Position numbers and translations under genes: made by a program. Below the pieces are notes generated by a model. That model was not told where the DNA came from, made no database searches, and saw nothing but the letters and a program-made list of their open reading frames with translations. DNA of 64,000 nt from Streptomyces sp. NBC_01571. Its GTDB lineage: Bacteria; Actinomycetota; Actinomycetes; Streptomycetales; Streptomycetaceae. This document shows, piece by piece, positions 30,434 through 38,875 of this stretch (positions within the stretch are counted from its first letter, which is position 1; each line of letters begins with the position of its first letter). Location of the stretch: NCBI RefSeq assembly GCF_026339875.1, contig NZ_JAPEPZ010000004.1, positions 62,001 to 126,000 on the forward strand. The letters are read 5' to 3'.

Positions 30434-30478
30434 CCCGGGACGGACAGCGAGGCGTCCAAACCAACCGCCCGTCCCGGG
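30434..30478 (+). terminator. 10-bp hairpin after 30128-30427
   Basis: CCCGGGACGG (30434-30443) pairs with CCGTCCCGGG (30469-30478); 25-nt loop. Confidence 0.45.
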
Positions 30479-30521
30479 CCCATCCCATTCCCGTTCGAGA
30501 CGAGAGAGGGAGATCCTCAGT

Positions 30522-31199
30522 ATGGACTCCGTCCTGCGCGCGCACGGCCGGATCGGCCCGCGCACCCTCCTGATCACCACCGCCGCCGTTCCACTGACCG
30601 GCTGGACCATGCACGCCCTCGCGCTGCACCACAAGCTCGCCGCGACCCGGAAGGACCCGCTGACAGGGCTCCTGCGCCGCGACGCCTACACCGCCCGCGG
30701 CCGCCGGATCCTCGCCCGCCACCGCGGCGACACCACCGTGGTCATGGTCGACGCCGACCGGTTCAAGGCCATCAACGACACCCTCGGACATGCAGCCGGA
30801 GACACCGTCCTTGTCGCGCTCGCGGCCCGGCTCACGGCCTGGGCAGGCCCCCGTGCAGCCGTCAGCCGCCTCGGGGGCGACGAGTTCGCCGCAGTCCTGG
30901 AGCTGCCCGCCAACCGCCGCGCCAAGCGGCTGGCGCAGCTGGTGCGGATGCTGCACATCCCGGTCATCCTGGACGACGGCCGCATGATCGACGTCGCCGC
31001 GTCGGTCGGCGCCGCCGCCCCGGACATGACGGGTGTCCGCGATCTGAGCGGGCTGCAGCGTGCCGCCGACGCCGCCCTGTACGACGGCAAGCACGCGGGC
31101 CGTGCGGTCCTCGCCACGCACCAGCACGTCACGGTGCCTTCCATCAACGGCCGCCGGGCGGGACGGCTGGGCACCGCCACATGGGGGCGAGCCGCATGA
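30522..31199 (+). CDS. GGDEF-domain diguanylate cyclase, short membrane-anchored form
   Basis: 225 aa, ATG with AGGGAGATCC upstream. One membrane segment near the start (TLLITTAAVPLTGWTMHALAL), then a complete GGDEF domain: DPLTGLLRRDAY, DADRFKAINDTLGHAAGDTVL and RLGGDEFAAVLEL. No RxxD product-inhibition site precedes GGDEF (RAAV instead). It should make cyclic di-GMP, which controls Streptomyces development through BldD. No EAL or sensory domain. Plasmid-borne cyclases could shift host differentiation; this is inference. Its stop overlaps the next start. Confidence 0.9.
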   Translation: MDSVLRAHGRIGPRTLLITTAAVPLTGWTMHALALHHKLAATRKDPLTGLLRRDAYTARGRRILARHRGDTTVVMVDADRFKAINDTLGHAAGDTVLVALAARLTAWAGPRAAVSRLGGDEFAAVLELPANRRAKRLAQLVRMLHIPVILDDGRMIDVAASVGAAAPDMTGVRDLSGLQRAADAALYDGKHAGRAVLATHQHVTVPSINGRRAGRLGTATWGRAA

Positions 31200-31636
31200 A
31201 CGCACCCCACCTCGTCGGGGACTGGATCCGGGGCATCACGATCCGCCAGCCCTGGGCGACCTGCATCCTCGCCGGGAAGACCGTCGAGAACAGGACCGTG
31301 CACTGGCCGTGGCGCGGCTGGGTCCTCATCCACGTCGGGAAGGCGAAGCCGGAACCTGCCGTGCTGCGTGACCCGCTGGTCGCCACCGCGATCCGCGGCC
31401 GTGAACTCCACCTGGGTGCGGTCATCGGCGTCGCCCGGCTCGTCGACTGCCACCTGGACCAGGGGCCCGAGCGCTGCACCAACTCCTGGGCGCAACGCGC
31501 CGCACACCACCTGGTCCTCGCCGACGTCCACGAACTGGCACTGCCCGTGCCCGCCAGGGGCGCCCTGTCGGCCTGGAAGCCAACACGGGACCTTGTGGGC
31601 CAGGTCCTCCAGCAACTGCCCGGCCTGAAGCCGTGA
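31196..31636 (+). CDS. ASCH-like domain protein
   Basis: 146 aa, ATG overlapping the GGDEF stop (ATGA). ITIRQPWATCILAGKTVENRT (about 13-33) is the signature of ASCH domains (RNA-binding, PUA-like fold), followed by GWVLIHVGKAKPE and LGAVIGVARLVDCH. The likely substrate is RNA or a modified base; function on this element unknown. Ends with a coupled GTG start for the next gene. Confidence 0.8.
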   Translation: MNAPHLVGDWIRGITIRQPWATCILAGKTVENRTVHWPWRGWVLIHVGKAKPEPAVLRDPLVATAIRGRELHLGAVIGVARLVDCHLDQGPERCTNSWAQRAAHHLVLADVHELALPVPARGALSAWKPTRDLVGQVLQQLPGLKP

Positions 31637-31911
31637 ACCGCAGGCCAGGCCAGAGGCTCCTGTTCGAACCGGGCCTGATCCCGCCTCCCGGCTGCCTCCT
31701 GGACTGGCGCGACAACCAGCACTTCGACCGCTGGCAGGACCTCCCCTGCACGCTGTGCGAGCAGCCCACGCCGATGCGCTCCCACTACGGAGAGCCCGTG
31801 CACAAGGCCTGCGCTGAGGACTGGATCTCCACGCACCCCACCGAGGCCCGTCTCGGCAGGTTCGCCTCCGACGTCCAGACCAAACGCCGGCGCGACGACG
31901 ACCACGCCTGA
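31633..31911 (+). CDS. small zinc-binding protein
   Basis: 92 aa, GTG overlapping the previous stop (GTGA). PCTLCEQPTPMRSHYGEPVHKACAED has CxxC..H..C, a likely zinc finger. Basic tail. Coupled to the ASCH gene. Confidence 0.65.
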   Translation: MNRRPGQRLLFEPGLIPPPGCLLDWRDNQHFDRWQDLPCTLCEQPTPMRSHYGEPVHKACAEDWISTHPTEARLGRFASDVQTKRRRDDDHA

Positions 31912-31932
31912 ACCCCTCCAACCGGAGGCCCC

Positions 31933-32136
31933 ATGAGCACCAATCGCGACGTCGACCACGCCCTCGCCTACCCCGAGCCGCCCGCCTCGTCGCTGTGGCA
32001 CCGCCACGGCGGCATGCAGACCCGGCCCCTCACCGACGCACAGAAGAAACGCAACCGCGAGCTCCTGCTGCTCGCGCAGCACACCGCTCGACCCCGTACC
32101 CCTCGCCGCACCAACACCCTGACGGAGACCACCTGA
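31933..32136 (+). CDS. small protein, unknown
   Basis: 67 aa, ATG with CCGGAGGCCCC upstream. Arg/Thr/Leu-rich helix KKRNRELLLLAQHTA. Its stop TGA overlaps the next ATG by one base. Not recognised. Confidence 0.55.
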   Translation: MSTNRDVDHALAYPEPPASSLWHRHGGMQTRPLTDAQKKRNRELLLLAQHTARPRTPRRTNTLTETT

Positions 32137-32612
32137 TGGAAACCACACGCTGCGCTCTCGACGGATGGATCGAGGCGATACCCGTCCCCGGCCCGCACGG
32201 CACCGTCACCTTCGACCTGGTCGTCCGGCCCCCGGACGCCGACAGTCTCCCTGACGACGCACCCGACACGATCATCTCCTGCACCAGCGACAGCCCCCGG
32301 ATCACCCACGAACTCCTCAACGCCGTAGACCCCGGAGCTCTGGTACGCGCTTCGGGCACCCTGAGCCAGCCCCAGACCCCCGGCGAGAACGCCCACCTCA
32401 CCCTCGAGGCCCTGGAGATGCTGGACGGACTCGAACCGAAGCCGAGGGCGGGCCGTTACGGCAACTACTACGCCGTTTTCGGCTTCGATGCCGGCACCGA
32501 CGCCGTTGCCGTTTTCACCACGGGCGGGCGGTGGGTCGGCCTCGCGGACAACGTGCACGCCCTGCCCGCCCTGATGGACATCGACCAGCGGGTGAACGGT
32601 GGTGACGCCTGA
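32136..32612 (+). CDS. OB-fold-like protein A (paralogue of 33264)
   Basis: 158 aa, ATG sharing its first base with the previous stop (TGATG). The first 100 residues align with the product of 33264: DTIISCTSDSPRITHELLN against EAIIPCTTRQPDVARKLLT, and LVRASGTLSQP against LLRVTGYLTLP. Alternating strands with a GxL core look like an OB fold, a common nucleic-acid-binding fold. The C-terminal part differs (YYAVFGFDAGTDAVAVFTT). Possible single-stranded-DNA or RNA binding is inferred. Coupled to 32612. Confidence 0.7.
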   Translation: METTRCALDGWIEAIPVPGPHGTVTFDLVVRPPDADSLPDDAPDTIISCTSDSPRITHELLNAVDPGALVRASGTLSQPQTPGENAHLTLEALEMLDGLEPKPRAGRYGNYYAVFGFDAGTDAVAVFTTGGRWVGLADNVHALPALMDIDQRVNGGDA

Positions 32613-32797
32613 TGGCGGCCATCAAGCTGGCCCGCACCGTCCTGGAACGGTTCCCCGCCGGAGGCCCCCGCGGGTCGTGGCCGGCCGAGGATTTCGCGGC
32701 CGGCCAGCGAGCCCAAGGCAGGAACGCTCAGGTCGTGATGGACCTGGAGAGCGACCAGTTCTGGGTGCTCGCCGACAACGCGGAGGCCGGGACGTGA
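32612..32797 (+). CDS. small protein, unknown
   Basis: 61 aa, ATG in a TGATG overlap. Short alpha/beta pattern (IKLARTVLERFPAGG.., VVMDLESDQFWVLADN). Stop overlaps the next start (GTGA). Not recognised. Confidence 0.6.
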   Translation: MAAIKLARTVLERFPAGGPRGSWPAEDFAAGQRAQGRNAQVVMDLESDQFWVLADNAEAGT

Positions 32798-33267
32798 ACG
32801 CCACAGACACCAGGGCCCGGCAGACCTCCCAGGCCCGTGCAACCCAGCCGATCCGCCCGCACATCCCGTCGGCGAAACGGCCCGCGAACGCCGAACATCC
32901 GGACGCCGGAAGGAGCCGACCCATGGCGACACCCGACCCCGTGCACGCCCCGCTCACCGCTGCGCAAGCCGTGGCGCTGGTCCTGCTGCGTGACGGACGC
33001 ACCGAACGCAGCATCAGCCAGCGCACCGGCACCTCCGGCGACGACCTCTACCGGCTGGCCGCCGCGCACGGCATCACCGCCCCGCACGCCACCGTGGAGG
33101 GCCACCGCTGCCACGAGGCGGCCGGCACCGAGCCGTGCGACGGATGCAGCCTCGCCGCCGCCCGCGATCAGGCCCGCGCACTCGCCCGCCACCGCCGGTC
33201 CGTCAGCTCCCTGCCCCACGCATCCCGCCGCCAGACCACCCGACGCAGGAGGACGGCAACCCGATGA
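32794..33267 (+). CDS. helix-turn-helix-like protein with cysteine cluster
   Basis: 157 aa, GTG overlapping the previous stop. Residues about 55-90 (LTAAQAVALVLLRDGRTERSISQRTGTSGDDLYRLA) resemble a short HTH, followed by HRCHEAAGTEPCDGC (C..C..C) and a basic tail. The first 40 residues look disordered; an internal ATG after AAGGAG (about 32922) is an alternative start. Likely small DNA-binding protein. Confidence 0.6.
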   Translation: MNATDTRARQTSQARATQPIRPHIPSAKRPANAEHPDAGRSRPMATPDPVHAPLTAAQAVALVLLRDGRTERSISQRTGTSGDDLYRLAAAHGITAPHATVEGHRCHEAAGTEPCDGCSLAAARDQARALARHRRSVSSLPHASRRQTTRRRRTATR

Positions 33268-34019
33268 TCGAGCGCATACCGATCGCCCTCACCGGCTACC
33301 AAGACGCCGCCGCCACCCCCGGATCCGACGTCGACACCGCCGCCTGGCGGATCATCTCCTCCCCCGCCGACTGCGAGGCGGCAGACGAAGCCATCATCCC
33401 CTGCACCACCAGGCAGCCGGACGTCGCACGCAAGCTGCTCACCGAGTGCCAGCCCAGCGACCTGCTGCGTGTCACCGGCTACCTCACCCTCCCCGGCACC
33501 GCTGACGGCGGTATCCGGCTGGACGTCGACTCCGTCGAGATCCTGTGGGAGCCGCCGCTGCAAGAACAGCCCCCCGACCACCCGACCGAAGACCACAGCG
33601 ACCGAGACCGGGCGATTCAGGCCCTGGCCGAAGCCCTCACCGGCCTCCCCTGCACGACGACTGCGGGGGAGCCGCCGGACGTCCGCATCAACATCGGACC
33701 CATCGGCCTGCACGGCCTGGACATCGGCAACTGCCACAGCATCGACGTCACCACAACCCACACCGACCAGCTCACCAGCGCGGTGACCGCCATGCTGGCC
33801 ACCCTCGGCAGCCTGCCCCCACAAGCCGGCACTGGCTTGAACGCGCTGTCCCCGGCCGACATCGCCGGATTCTTCGACGACCTGGACCTCACCGAGCTCA
33901 CCGAGCTCACCGGTGACGCTGACGCGAGCCGGCCCGAGCACGGGGTGATCGGCCCCCGCACCTGGGACGACCTGCTCGGCAACTCCCCCGGCGCCGCCAC
34001 CGACGACAACGACCGGTAG
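33264..34019 (+). CDS. OB-fold-like protein B (paralogue of 32136) with extra C-terminal domain
   Basis: 251 aa, ATG with AGGAGGACGG upstream and overlapping the previous stop. The first 100 residues match the product of 32136. After a linker (QEQPPDHPTEDHSDRDR) comes a second domain (about 115-200, RAIQALAEALTGLP...VRINIGPIGLHGLDIGN...) and an acidic tail. A nucleic-acid-binding role is inferred from the OB-like pattern. Ends the tightly coupled chain that began at 30522. Confidence 0.7.
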   Translation: MIERIPIALTGYQDAAATPGSDVDTAAWRIISSPADCEAADEAIIPCTTRQPDVARKLLTECQPSDLLRVTGYLTLPGTADGGIRLDVDSVEILWEPPLQEQPPDHPTEDHSDRDRAIQALAEALTGLPCTTTAGEPPDVRINIGPIGLHGLDIGNCHSIDVTTTHTDQLTSAVTAMLATLGSLPPQAGTGLNALSPADIAGFFDDLDLTELTELTGDADASRPEHGVIGPRTWDDLLGNSPGAATDDNDR

Positions 34020-34089
34020 ACCACCGCCCTCCCCACAACGGCCCCAACGAGCACCGCGACCCCTCCCCCAAGAGGGAGGAGTCACGGTG

Positions 34090-34107
34090 CTTTCGCATCG
34101 ACGAAAG
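34090..34107 (+). promoter_or_regulatory. hairpin over the ribosome binding site of 34119
   Basis: CTTTCG-CATCGA-CGAAAG (34090-34095 with 34102-34107). The second arm overlaps the purine-rich AAAGAGAG that would be the ribosome binding site of ATG 34119. A larger stem just before (AGCACCG..CGGTGCT) may close the region further. Confidence 0.45.
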
Positions 34108-34118
34108 AGAGTTCTTCC

Positions 34119-34358
34119 ATGGTCCGCATCCTCGTTCGCATCGAGTCCCGCCACGCCGACAACAGCCCCTGCACCCACAGCGTCAAGCCGTCCGGCAAGC
34201 CCCGCGACCCGAACTCCGGCTGCCCCGGAAGGACCGCGTTCGCCGTCGTGTGCAGCGAACACGGCGACGTCGGCAACCTCCACCACGTGAAGGCCGCCGC
34301 TGAGCCCGCGGCCCGCGACCACCGCGACGAGCACCGTACGGCGCTCGCCGTCCGCTGA
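34119..34358 (+). CDS. small cysteine-containing protein, unknown
   Basis: 79 aa. The start at 34119 is followed by VRILVRIESRHADNSPCTH; three cysteines and several histidines (C18, C35, C45 by rough count) could bind zinc. Expression may be limited by the hairpin at 34090. Not recognised. Confidence 0.6.
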   Translation: MVRILVRIESRHADNSPCTHSVKPSGKPRDPNSGCPGRTAFAVVCSEHGDVGNLHHVKAAAEPAARDHRDEHRTALAVR

Positions 34359-34492
34359 ACCGTCACGCGTGCCCGCGCCCGCCACTGCCGACAGCACGCC
34401 CACCGGCGCGTCCTCCAGACGGTCGGCAGGCACGACCGGGTGCCGGGACCAGACGGTCCACGACGGCATGTGCCATCCAGGAGAACCCCCCC

Positions 34493-34528
34493 ATGCACAC
34501 CCACCCCGACACGCCGCCCGCCCGGTGA
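34493..34528 (+). CDS. possible 11-residue leader peptide
   Basis: ATG 34493 has a good ribosome binding site (CCAGGAGAAC), but the frame encodes only MHTHPDTPPAR before TGA. The stop overlaps GTG 34525 of the next gene, so it may couple translation. Confidence 0.35.
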   Translation: MHTHPDTPPAR

Positions 34529-34839
34529 GCGGCATGACCGGCCGCGCCTACCTCGAACGCGGCCAGACCGTCACCGTGGTCATCCCGTACTGCGCCCGCC
34601 GCACCCCTGACCTCACCGCCGACTGGCTGCACTTCCAGTGGCCCAGGCGGCGACCCGCCGCCGGACCACGCAACGTCGCCATTCGCCGAACCGACGGATC
34701 GATCGTCGTCCGGCCGTTCCGCGGCCTCACCCTCCAGACCCCCGCCGATCGGCAAGCCGGCCCACACCCCCCGGCGGCACCGCACCTGACGCGCAGCCGC
34801 CCACGCAAGTCCGACTCCCCGCACCACCCCTTCCCATGA
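34525..34839 (+). CDS. small basic protein, unknown
   Basis: 104 aa, GTG 34525 coupled to the upstream mini-frame (ATG 34534 also possible). The first 60 residues look folded (RAYLERGQTVTVVIPYCARR, NVAIRRTDGSIVVRPFRGL); the rest is Pro/His/Arg-rich. Not recognised. Confidence 0.5.
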   Translation: MSGMTGRAYLERGQTVTVVIPYCARRTPDLTADWLHFQWPRRRPAAGPRNVAIRRTDGSIVVRPFRGLTLQTPADRQAGPHPPAAPHLTRSRPRKSDSPHHPFP

Positions 34840-34914
34840 CACCCGAAAGCCCGGAGCGCCGCACCCGCCGCCACGCGGGCGCGGCGCTCCCTTCACTCAC
34901 CACGGAGCAGCCAC

Positions 34915-35796
34915 ATGCCCATCAGCCCACCGGCTCCGGAGCGTGCCCCGCGGCTACTGACACACCTGCAGCAGTTCACGTCCCTCCAGACCGGGCAACT
35001 CGACGCCGCCCGGCGCCTTTTGCGGCAGCACCCCAGCCTGCCGCTGGACAGCTTCGGGATCTCCAGCAGCATCTACCCCGAGCCGGGCCGCCCCCAGCAC
35101 AACCTGATCCTGCGCCTCGGCGCACACGACACCGCCGGCATCACCGCATGGGCCCGCGCCCTGGGCACCGAGCCCCGCATCGACGGTGCCCGCCACCGGC
35201 TCAACACCGTCCTGGACGGCATCGGGATCTGGGCGTCGGCCACAGTCCCCGAGACCGACTACGACATGGACCAGGCGGTGTTCGTACCGACCGCCGACGA
35301 CGTCACCGAGACCATACGGGGCCTGCTCGTCACCGACTACGGGGACGACGGCTACCTGCTCATCACCGGCCACCCGCCCCTCCGCGACGTCCTGGCCGTC
35401 ACCAGCGCCTACTACCGCGAGACCTGCGGGGTGCGTCTGCGCGCGTTCGACGGCCGCGCCCTCGCCGACAACATCAGCCGCAGCTGGGGGCAGTTCGTCG
35501 CCTACCCCACCCGAGAGGAGTGGCAGCTCCGCAGCGTCCCGGAGGACACACCCGGCGCCCTCCCCGTCACCTGGATGTACGCCCGTGACGGCCACACCCA
35601 GGACATCGGCGCCCCCGTCCATTGCCCGACCTGCGGACGCCCCAGCCGCGGCCTCGACTACGACTCCGAGACAGGTGACCGCGTACACCTCTGTCCCGCA
35701 CCCGTCTGCAGGCACCGGTGGCACGTCGACCACTGCCCCACCTCTCCGGGCCTCGCACCCGACGCAGACCAGCGCGCCGCTCTCACCTTCCACTGA
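34915..35796 (+). CDS. unknown protein with C-terminal zinc ribbon
   Basis: 293 aa, ATG with CACGGAGCAGC upstream. The first 230 residues are mixed alpha/beta with duplicated-looking halves (HNLILRLGAHDTAGITAWARAL...; YLLITGHPPLRDVLAVTSAYYR...). The C-terminus (about 235-275) has CPTCGRPSRG..CPAPVCRHRW..C, a zinc ribbon. Not recognised by family. Confidence 0.75.
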   Translation: MPISPPAPERAPRLLTHLQQFTSLQTGQLDAARRLLRQHPSLPLDSFGISSSIYPEPGRPQHNLILRLGAHDTAGITAWARALGTEPRIDGARHRLNTVLDGIGIWASATVPETDYDMDQAVFVPTADDVTETIRGLLVTDYGDDGYLLITGHPPLRDVLAVTSAYYRETCGVRLRAFDGRALADNISRSWGQFVAYPTREEWQLRSVPEDTPGALPVTWMYARDGHTQDIGAPVHCPTCGRPSRGLDYDSETGDRVHLCPAPVCRHRWHVDHCPTSPGLAPDADQRAALTFH

Positions 35797-35909
35797 CCCG
35801 CCCGGGCCGGCCCGAAAAGTCCGGGCCCCCGCCGGTATGAACCGCCGGCGTGGGCACCGGACACCACTCGACAGCAGCACCCCCTCCCCTGACAGGAAGG
35901 ACCCGCCTC

Positions 35910-36344
35910 ATGCCTCTGCGCGACCCCGGACACGTCCTGCTCACCTCGTTCGGCTACCTCCATCTCCCCCAAGACGCCGACGGCCGACCCGTTCCGCCGC
36001 CGGCCGACCGCATCGAAGACGTACGGGACCGGCTCCGCGACCCGGCCGCCGCCCGCGACATCCTCGACCTCGACGGCCTCAACCCCCGCGTCCAGGACGT
36101 CGTCTGGAACACTCCCGGCACGCGCGAACTCCTCGGCAACCTCGCCGAATACGCCGGCCTGCCCGCCGGCCCGCGCCGTATCGCCATCGGATGCGCCGGC
36201 GGCAAGCACCGAGCCGCCGGCCTCACCGAACTCCTGGCCCGAGAACTCCGCCGCCGCGGCCACCAGGTCGACGTGCAGCATCTCCACGTCCATCTGCCGC
36301 GCGTCCTCACACCCCGCACCGCCGAGCAGGAAACCAGCCGATGA
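35910..36344 (+). CDS. stand-alone RapZ C-terminal-domain protein
   Basis: 144 aa, ATG with CAGGAAGGAC upstream. Recognised from SFGYLHLPQDAD, the DVRDRLRDPAAARDIL segment and the IAIGCAGGKHRAAGLTELLARELRRRG signature, which corresponds to the C-terminal half of RapZ (GCTGGxHRS in RapZ). In enterobacteria that half binds sRNA and glucosamine-6-phosphate. The N-terminal P-loop kinase domain of RapZ is absent. Function in this context unknown. Followed by two genes with ATGA overlaps. Confidence 0.85.
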   Translation: MPLRDPGHVLLTSFGYLHLPQDADGRPVPPPADRIEDVRDRLRDPAAARDILDLDGLNPRVQDVVWNTPGTRELLGNLAEYAGLPAGPRRIAIGCAGGKHRAAGLTELLARELRRRGHQVDVQHLHVHLPRVLTPRTAEQETSR

Positions 36345-37021
36345 TCCGCCGCATGCTCCGGCGCCTCGACAACACCCCTGCCACCGGGGCCCCCGCAGCC
36401 CGGGCCGTCACCGGCGACCGCACCGCACCCCTCGCCGCCTCGAACCCGCAGCCCTGGACACCGGGCTGCGACCAAGACGTCGCCATACGAGTCGGCCCGT
36501 TCATCGAGCGAGCACACCCCATACCCGGCGACGACGTCGGCCCCGACACGATCGCCGTCAAACTGGTCCACCCCGACACCCCGTACGCCACGGCCTACCT
36601 CCACGGAGACGCCCTCGGCTACACGGACACGGGCTGGCTGCGCTGCAAGACGGCCACCATCCTCGGAATCTGGAACCCGTCCTACACGGCACTCACCCAC
36701 GCCGCAGCGAACCTGCCCCTGCCCGACGACGTCGGCATGGACCGCGCCCACTACGCCATCCACATCCAAGCCCGCCGCAGTGACAACACCGAGTACACGC
36801 TCCTGCGCCTCGGGCCCTACTTCCAGAACCGCATCACCTCACGCGACGTCGACCGCCTCAACACCGCACTGAAACGCGGGACGGCGCTCGCCATCCCGGA
36901 CATCACGCTCACCGCCGAAGACGCACAGTTCAACGTCAACGAGTACGCGACCTACACCGACCCGTACCAGGCCGACGTCGTCTCGCTCCTGGCCGACGCC
37001 ATCGTGGGAGCGAACGCATGA
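36341..37021 (+). CDS. unknown protein
   Basis: 226 aa, ATG overlapping the RapZ-like stop (ATGA). Begins with a short basic segment (MIRRMLRRLDN), then a folded region (TIAVKLVHPDTPYATAYLHGD; YAIHIQARRSDNTEYTLLRLG). No motif recognised. Coupled with the next gene at 37018. Confidence 0.7.
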   Translation: MIRRMLRRLDNTPATGAPAARAVTGDRTAPLAASNPQPWTPGCDQDVAIRVGPFIERAHPIPGDDVGPDTIAVKLVHPDTPYATAYLHGDALGYTDTGWLRCKTATILGIWNPSYTALTHAAANLPLPDDVGMDRAHYAIHIQARRSDNTEYTLLRLGPYFQNRITSRDVDRLNTALKRGTALAIPDITLTAEDAQFNVNEYATYTDPYQADVVSLLADAIVGANA

Positions 37022-37545
37022 CCGCCACCCAGTACGAGATCGAGACCAGCACGGGCGACGACGGCATCCCCCACCCCAACGAAGCCATCTGGACCCCGGC
37101 CGGCGACGACGCGGCCCGCCACGGCTTCATCGTCCACAACGGGCTGTACACCACCGGCATCAGCTCGCCGCCTGCCGACGACCTGTACCCGCAGGCATTC
37201 ATCACTCTCGGACACCACCGGTGGTCCGACGCCATCGAGGGCGCCGCTGCCTACATGAACCTCGTCCACGAGTGGCGCACCCTCCACCTCTACCCCGGCG
37301 ACGACCCCCAGGAGACCATCCACCGCATCCCGCGCGCCGTCCTGACCTGGGGGGTATTCCTGCGCCACCTCCACGACGACGACCGATGCACCTGCGAGCA
37401 GGAGGGAAGCTGGCGGATGGCCTGGGCGCCACCCACCGAGCCTGGGTCAGTCCCCGTCACAGCCATGCGTCACCCCGCTGCTACGGCTGCCGGCGCAGGC
37501 ATCCCCAACCCAGACCACGCCTCCCACGCGATCTGGGCCGCCTGA
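37018..37545 (+). CDS. unknown protein
   Basis: 175 aa, ATG overlapping the previous stop. Core includes HRWSDAIEGAAAYMNLVHEWRTLHLYPGDDP and RAVLTWGVFLRHLHDDDRCTCEQEG (two Cys). Pro/Ala-rich tail. Not recognised. Confidence 0.65.
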   Translation: MTATQYEIETSTGDDGIPHPNEAIWTPAGDDAARHGFIVHNGLYTTGISSPPADDLYPQAFITLGHHRWSDAIEGAAAYMNLVHEWRTLHLYPGDDPQETIHRIPRAVLTWGVFLRHLHDDDRCTCEQEGSWRMAWAPPTEPGSVPVTAMRHPAATAAGAGIPNPDHASHAIWAA

Positions 37546-37796
37546 CCCCATCGGCCGCCCACGGGTGCGGGAAGGACAGCCAGCACTGCCTCTCAGGCGT
37601 CTCTGCACTCTCCCGCTGCGGCCGCCTCCGCATCTGATCCGCCTCCCCGAAATCGGCCCGGGGCGGCCGTAGACCACAGAGTCCGGCCGCCCTGGATGAC
37701 TCCTCCCTTCGCGTACACCACCGCGGCCTCAGCCTCACCGAAGGGGCCCATGCCCCACGGCCCCGGGCAACCCCAGCCACAGAGGAGCCAACACCC

Positions 37797-38759
37797 ATGG
37801 GTGACACCCGAATCGAATGGACCGACAAAACTCACAACGCCTGGTGGGGCTGCACCCCCGTCTCATCGGGTTGCGACCACTGCTACGCAGACACCCTCGC
37901 CCGACGATGGGGCCACGACGTTTTCAAGCACCGCGCCCCCCGCCGCATGCTCTCCGACGACTACTGGCGCAAGCCCCTCACTTGGAACCGCGAAGCGCAA
38001 CGCACCGGCGTACCGATCCGCGTGTTCACGATGTCCATGGGCGACCTCTTCGAAGACCACCCCCAGGTCACCGAAGCACGCGAGCGGCTCTGGCCCCTCA
38101 TCGACCAGACTCCGTGGCTGCGCTGGCAACTCCTCACCAAGCGGCCCCGCAACGTCACCGGCATGGTCCCCTGGGGGAACGCCTGGCCGGACCACGTATG
38201 GCTGGGCACCTCCGCGGAAGACCAGCGCTGGGCGAACATCCGCATCCCGGCACTCCTGCAGATCCCCGCCGCCGTACGGTTCCTGTCCTGCGAACCCCTC
38301 CTCGGCCCGATCGACCTCAACAAGGCCGTCATCCCCATGGGCAGTCAGCGCGGCCACGGCCTCACCGCCTCCTACGTCCACGCCGGCGACTGCTGCACAC
38401 GCCGCCTCCACGGCATCGACTGGGTCATCGCCGGCGGCGAATCCGGCCCCAACGCCCGCCCCATGCACCCCCGCTGGGCCACCGACCTCCGCGACCAGTG
38501 CAGTGCTGCGGACATCGCGTTCTTCTTCAAGCAGTGGGGAGCGTACGCACCCGAGACCCACCACCACGACCGCGGCCGCATCACCGTGATCGACCTCCAG
38601 GGACACACCTGGGACGCAGCCGACCCAGCCACACCACCAGACGCCATCCCCATGCGCCGCGTCGGAAAAGGGAAAGCCGGCCGCTGCCTCTCCGGACGGC
38701 TCCACGAAGCGACCCCACCCCTCTCCCCCACGCGCACGACCAACGCACCCGTCACCTGA
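37797..38759 (+). CDS. DUF5131 (phage Gp37/Gp68) family protein
   Basis: 320 aa, ATG with AGAGGAGCC upstream. The IEWTDKTHNAWWGCTPVSSGCDHCYA signature (about 6-31) with CxxxxxxCxxC, followed by GVPIRVFTMSMGDLFED, LLTKRP and FLSCEPLLGPID, identifies the family, which resembles a degenerate radical-SAM or TIM-barrel fold. Found on phages and mobile elements, sometimes next to TcmP-like genes; biochemical role unknown. Iron-sulfur binding by the cysteines is possible. The last 45 residues are basic and variable. Confidence 0.85.
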   Translation: MGDTRIEWTDKTHNAWWGCTPVSSGCDHCYADTLARRWGHDVFKHRAPRRMLSDDYWRKPLTWNREAQRTGVPIRVFTMSMGDLFEDHPQVTEARERLWPLIDQTPWLRWQLLTKRPRNVTGMVPWGNAWPDHVWLGTSAEDQRWANIRIPALLQIPAAVRFLSCEPLLGPIDLNKAVIPMGSQRGHGLTASYVHAGDCCTRRLHGIDWVIAGGESGPNARPMHPRWATDLRDQCSAADIAFFFKQWGAYAPETHHHDRGRITVIDLQGHTWDAADPATPPDAIPMRRVGKGKAGRCLSGRLHEATPPLSPTRTTNAPVT

Positions 38760-38875
38760 CCCGCCAGCCCGACGCCCCCAGACCGCCGTACGCAACACGC
38801 CCAGAACCGCGGCACTCCCCCACCACACCCCGAGCTGCCCACGAACAGAATCAGCCGACCACGAAACGGACCACC

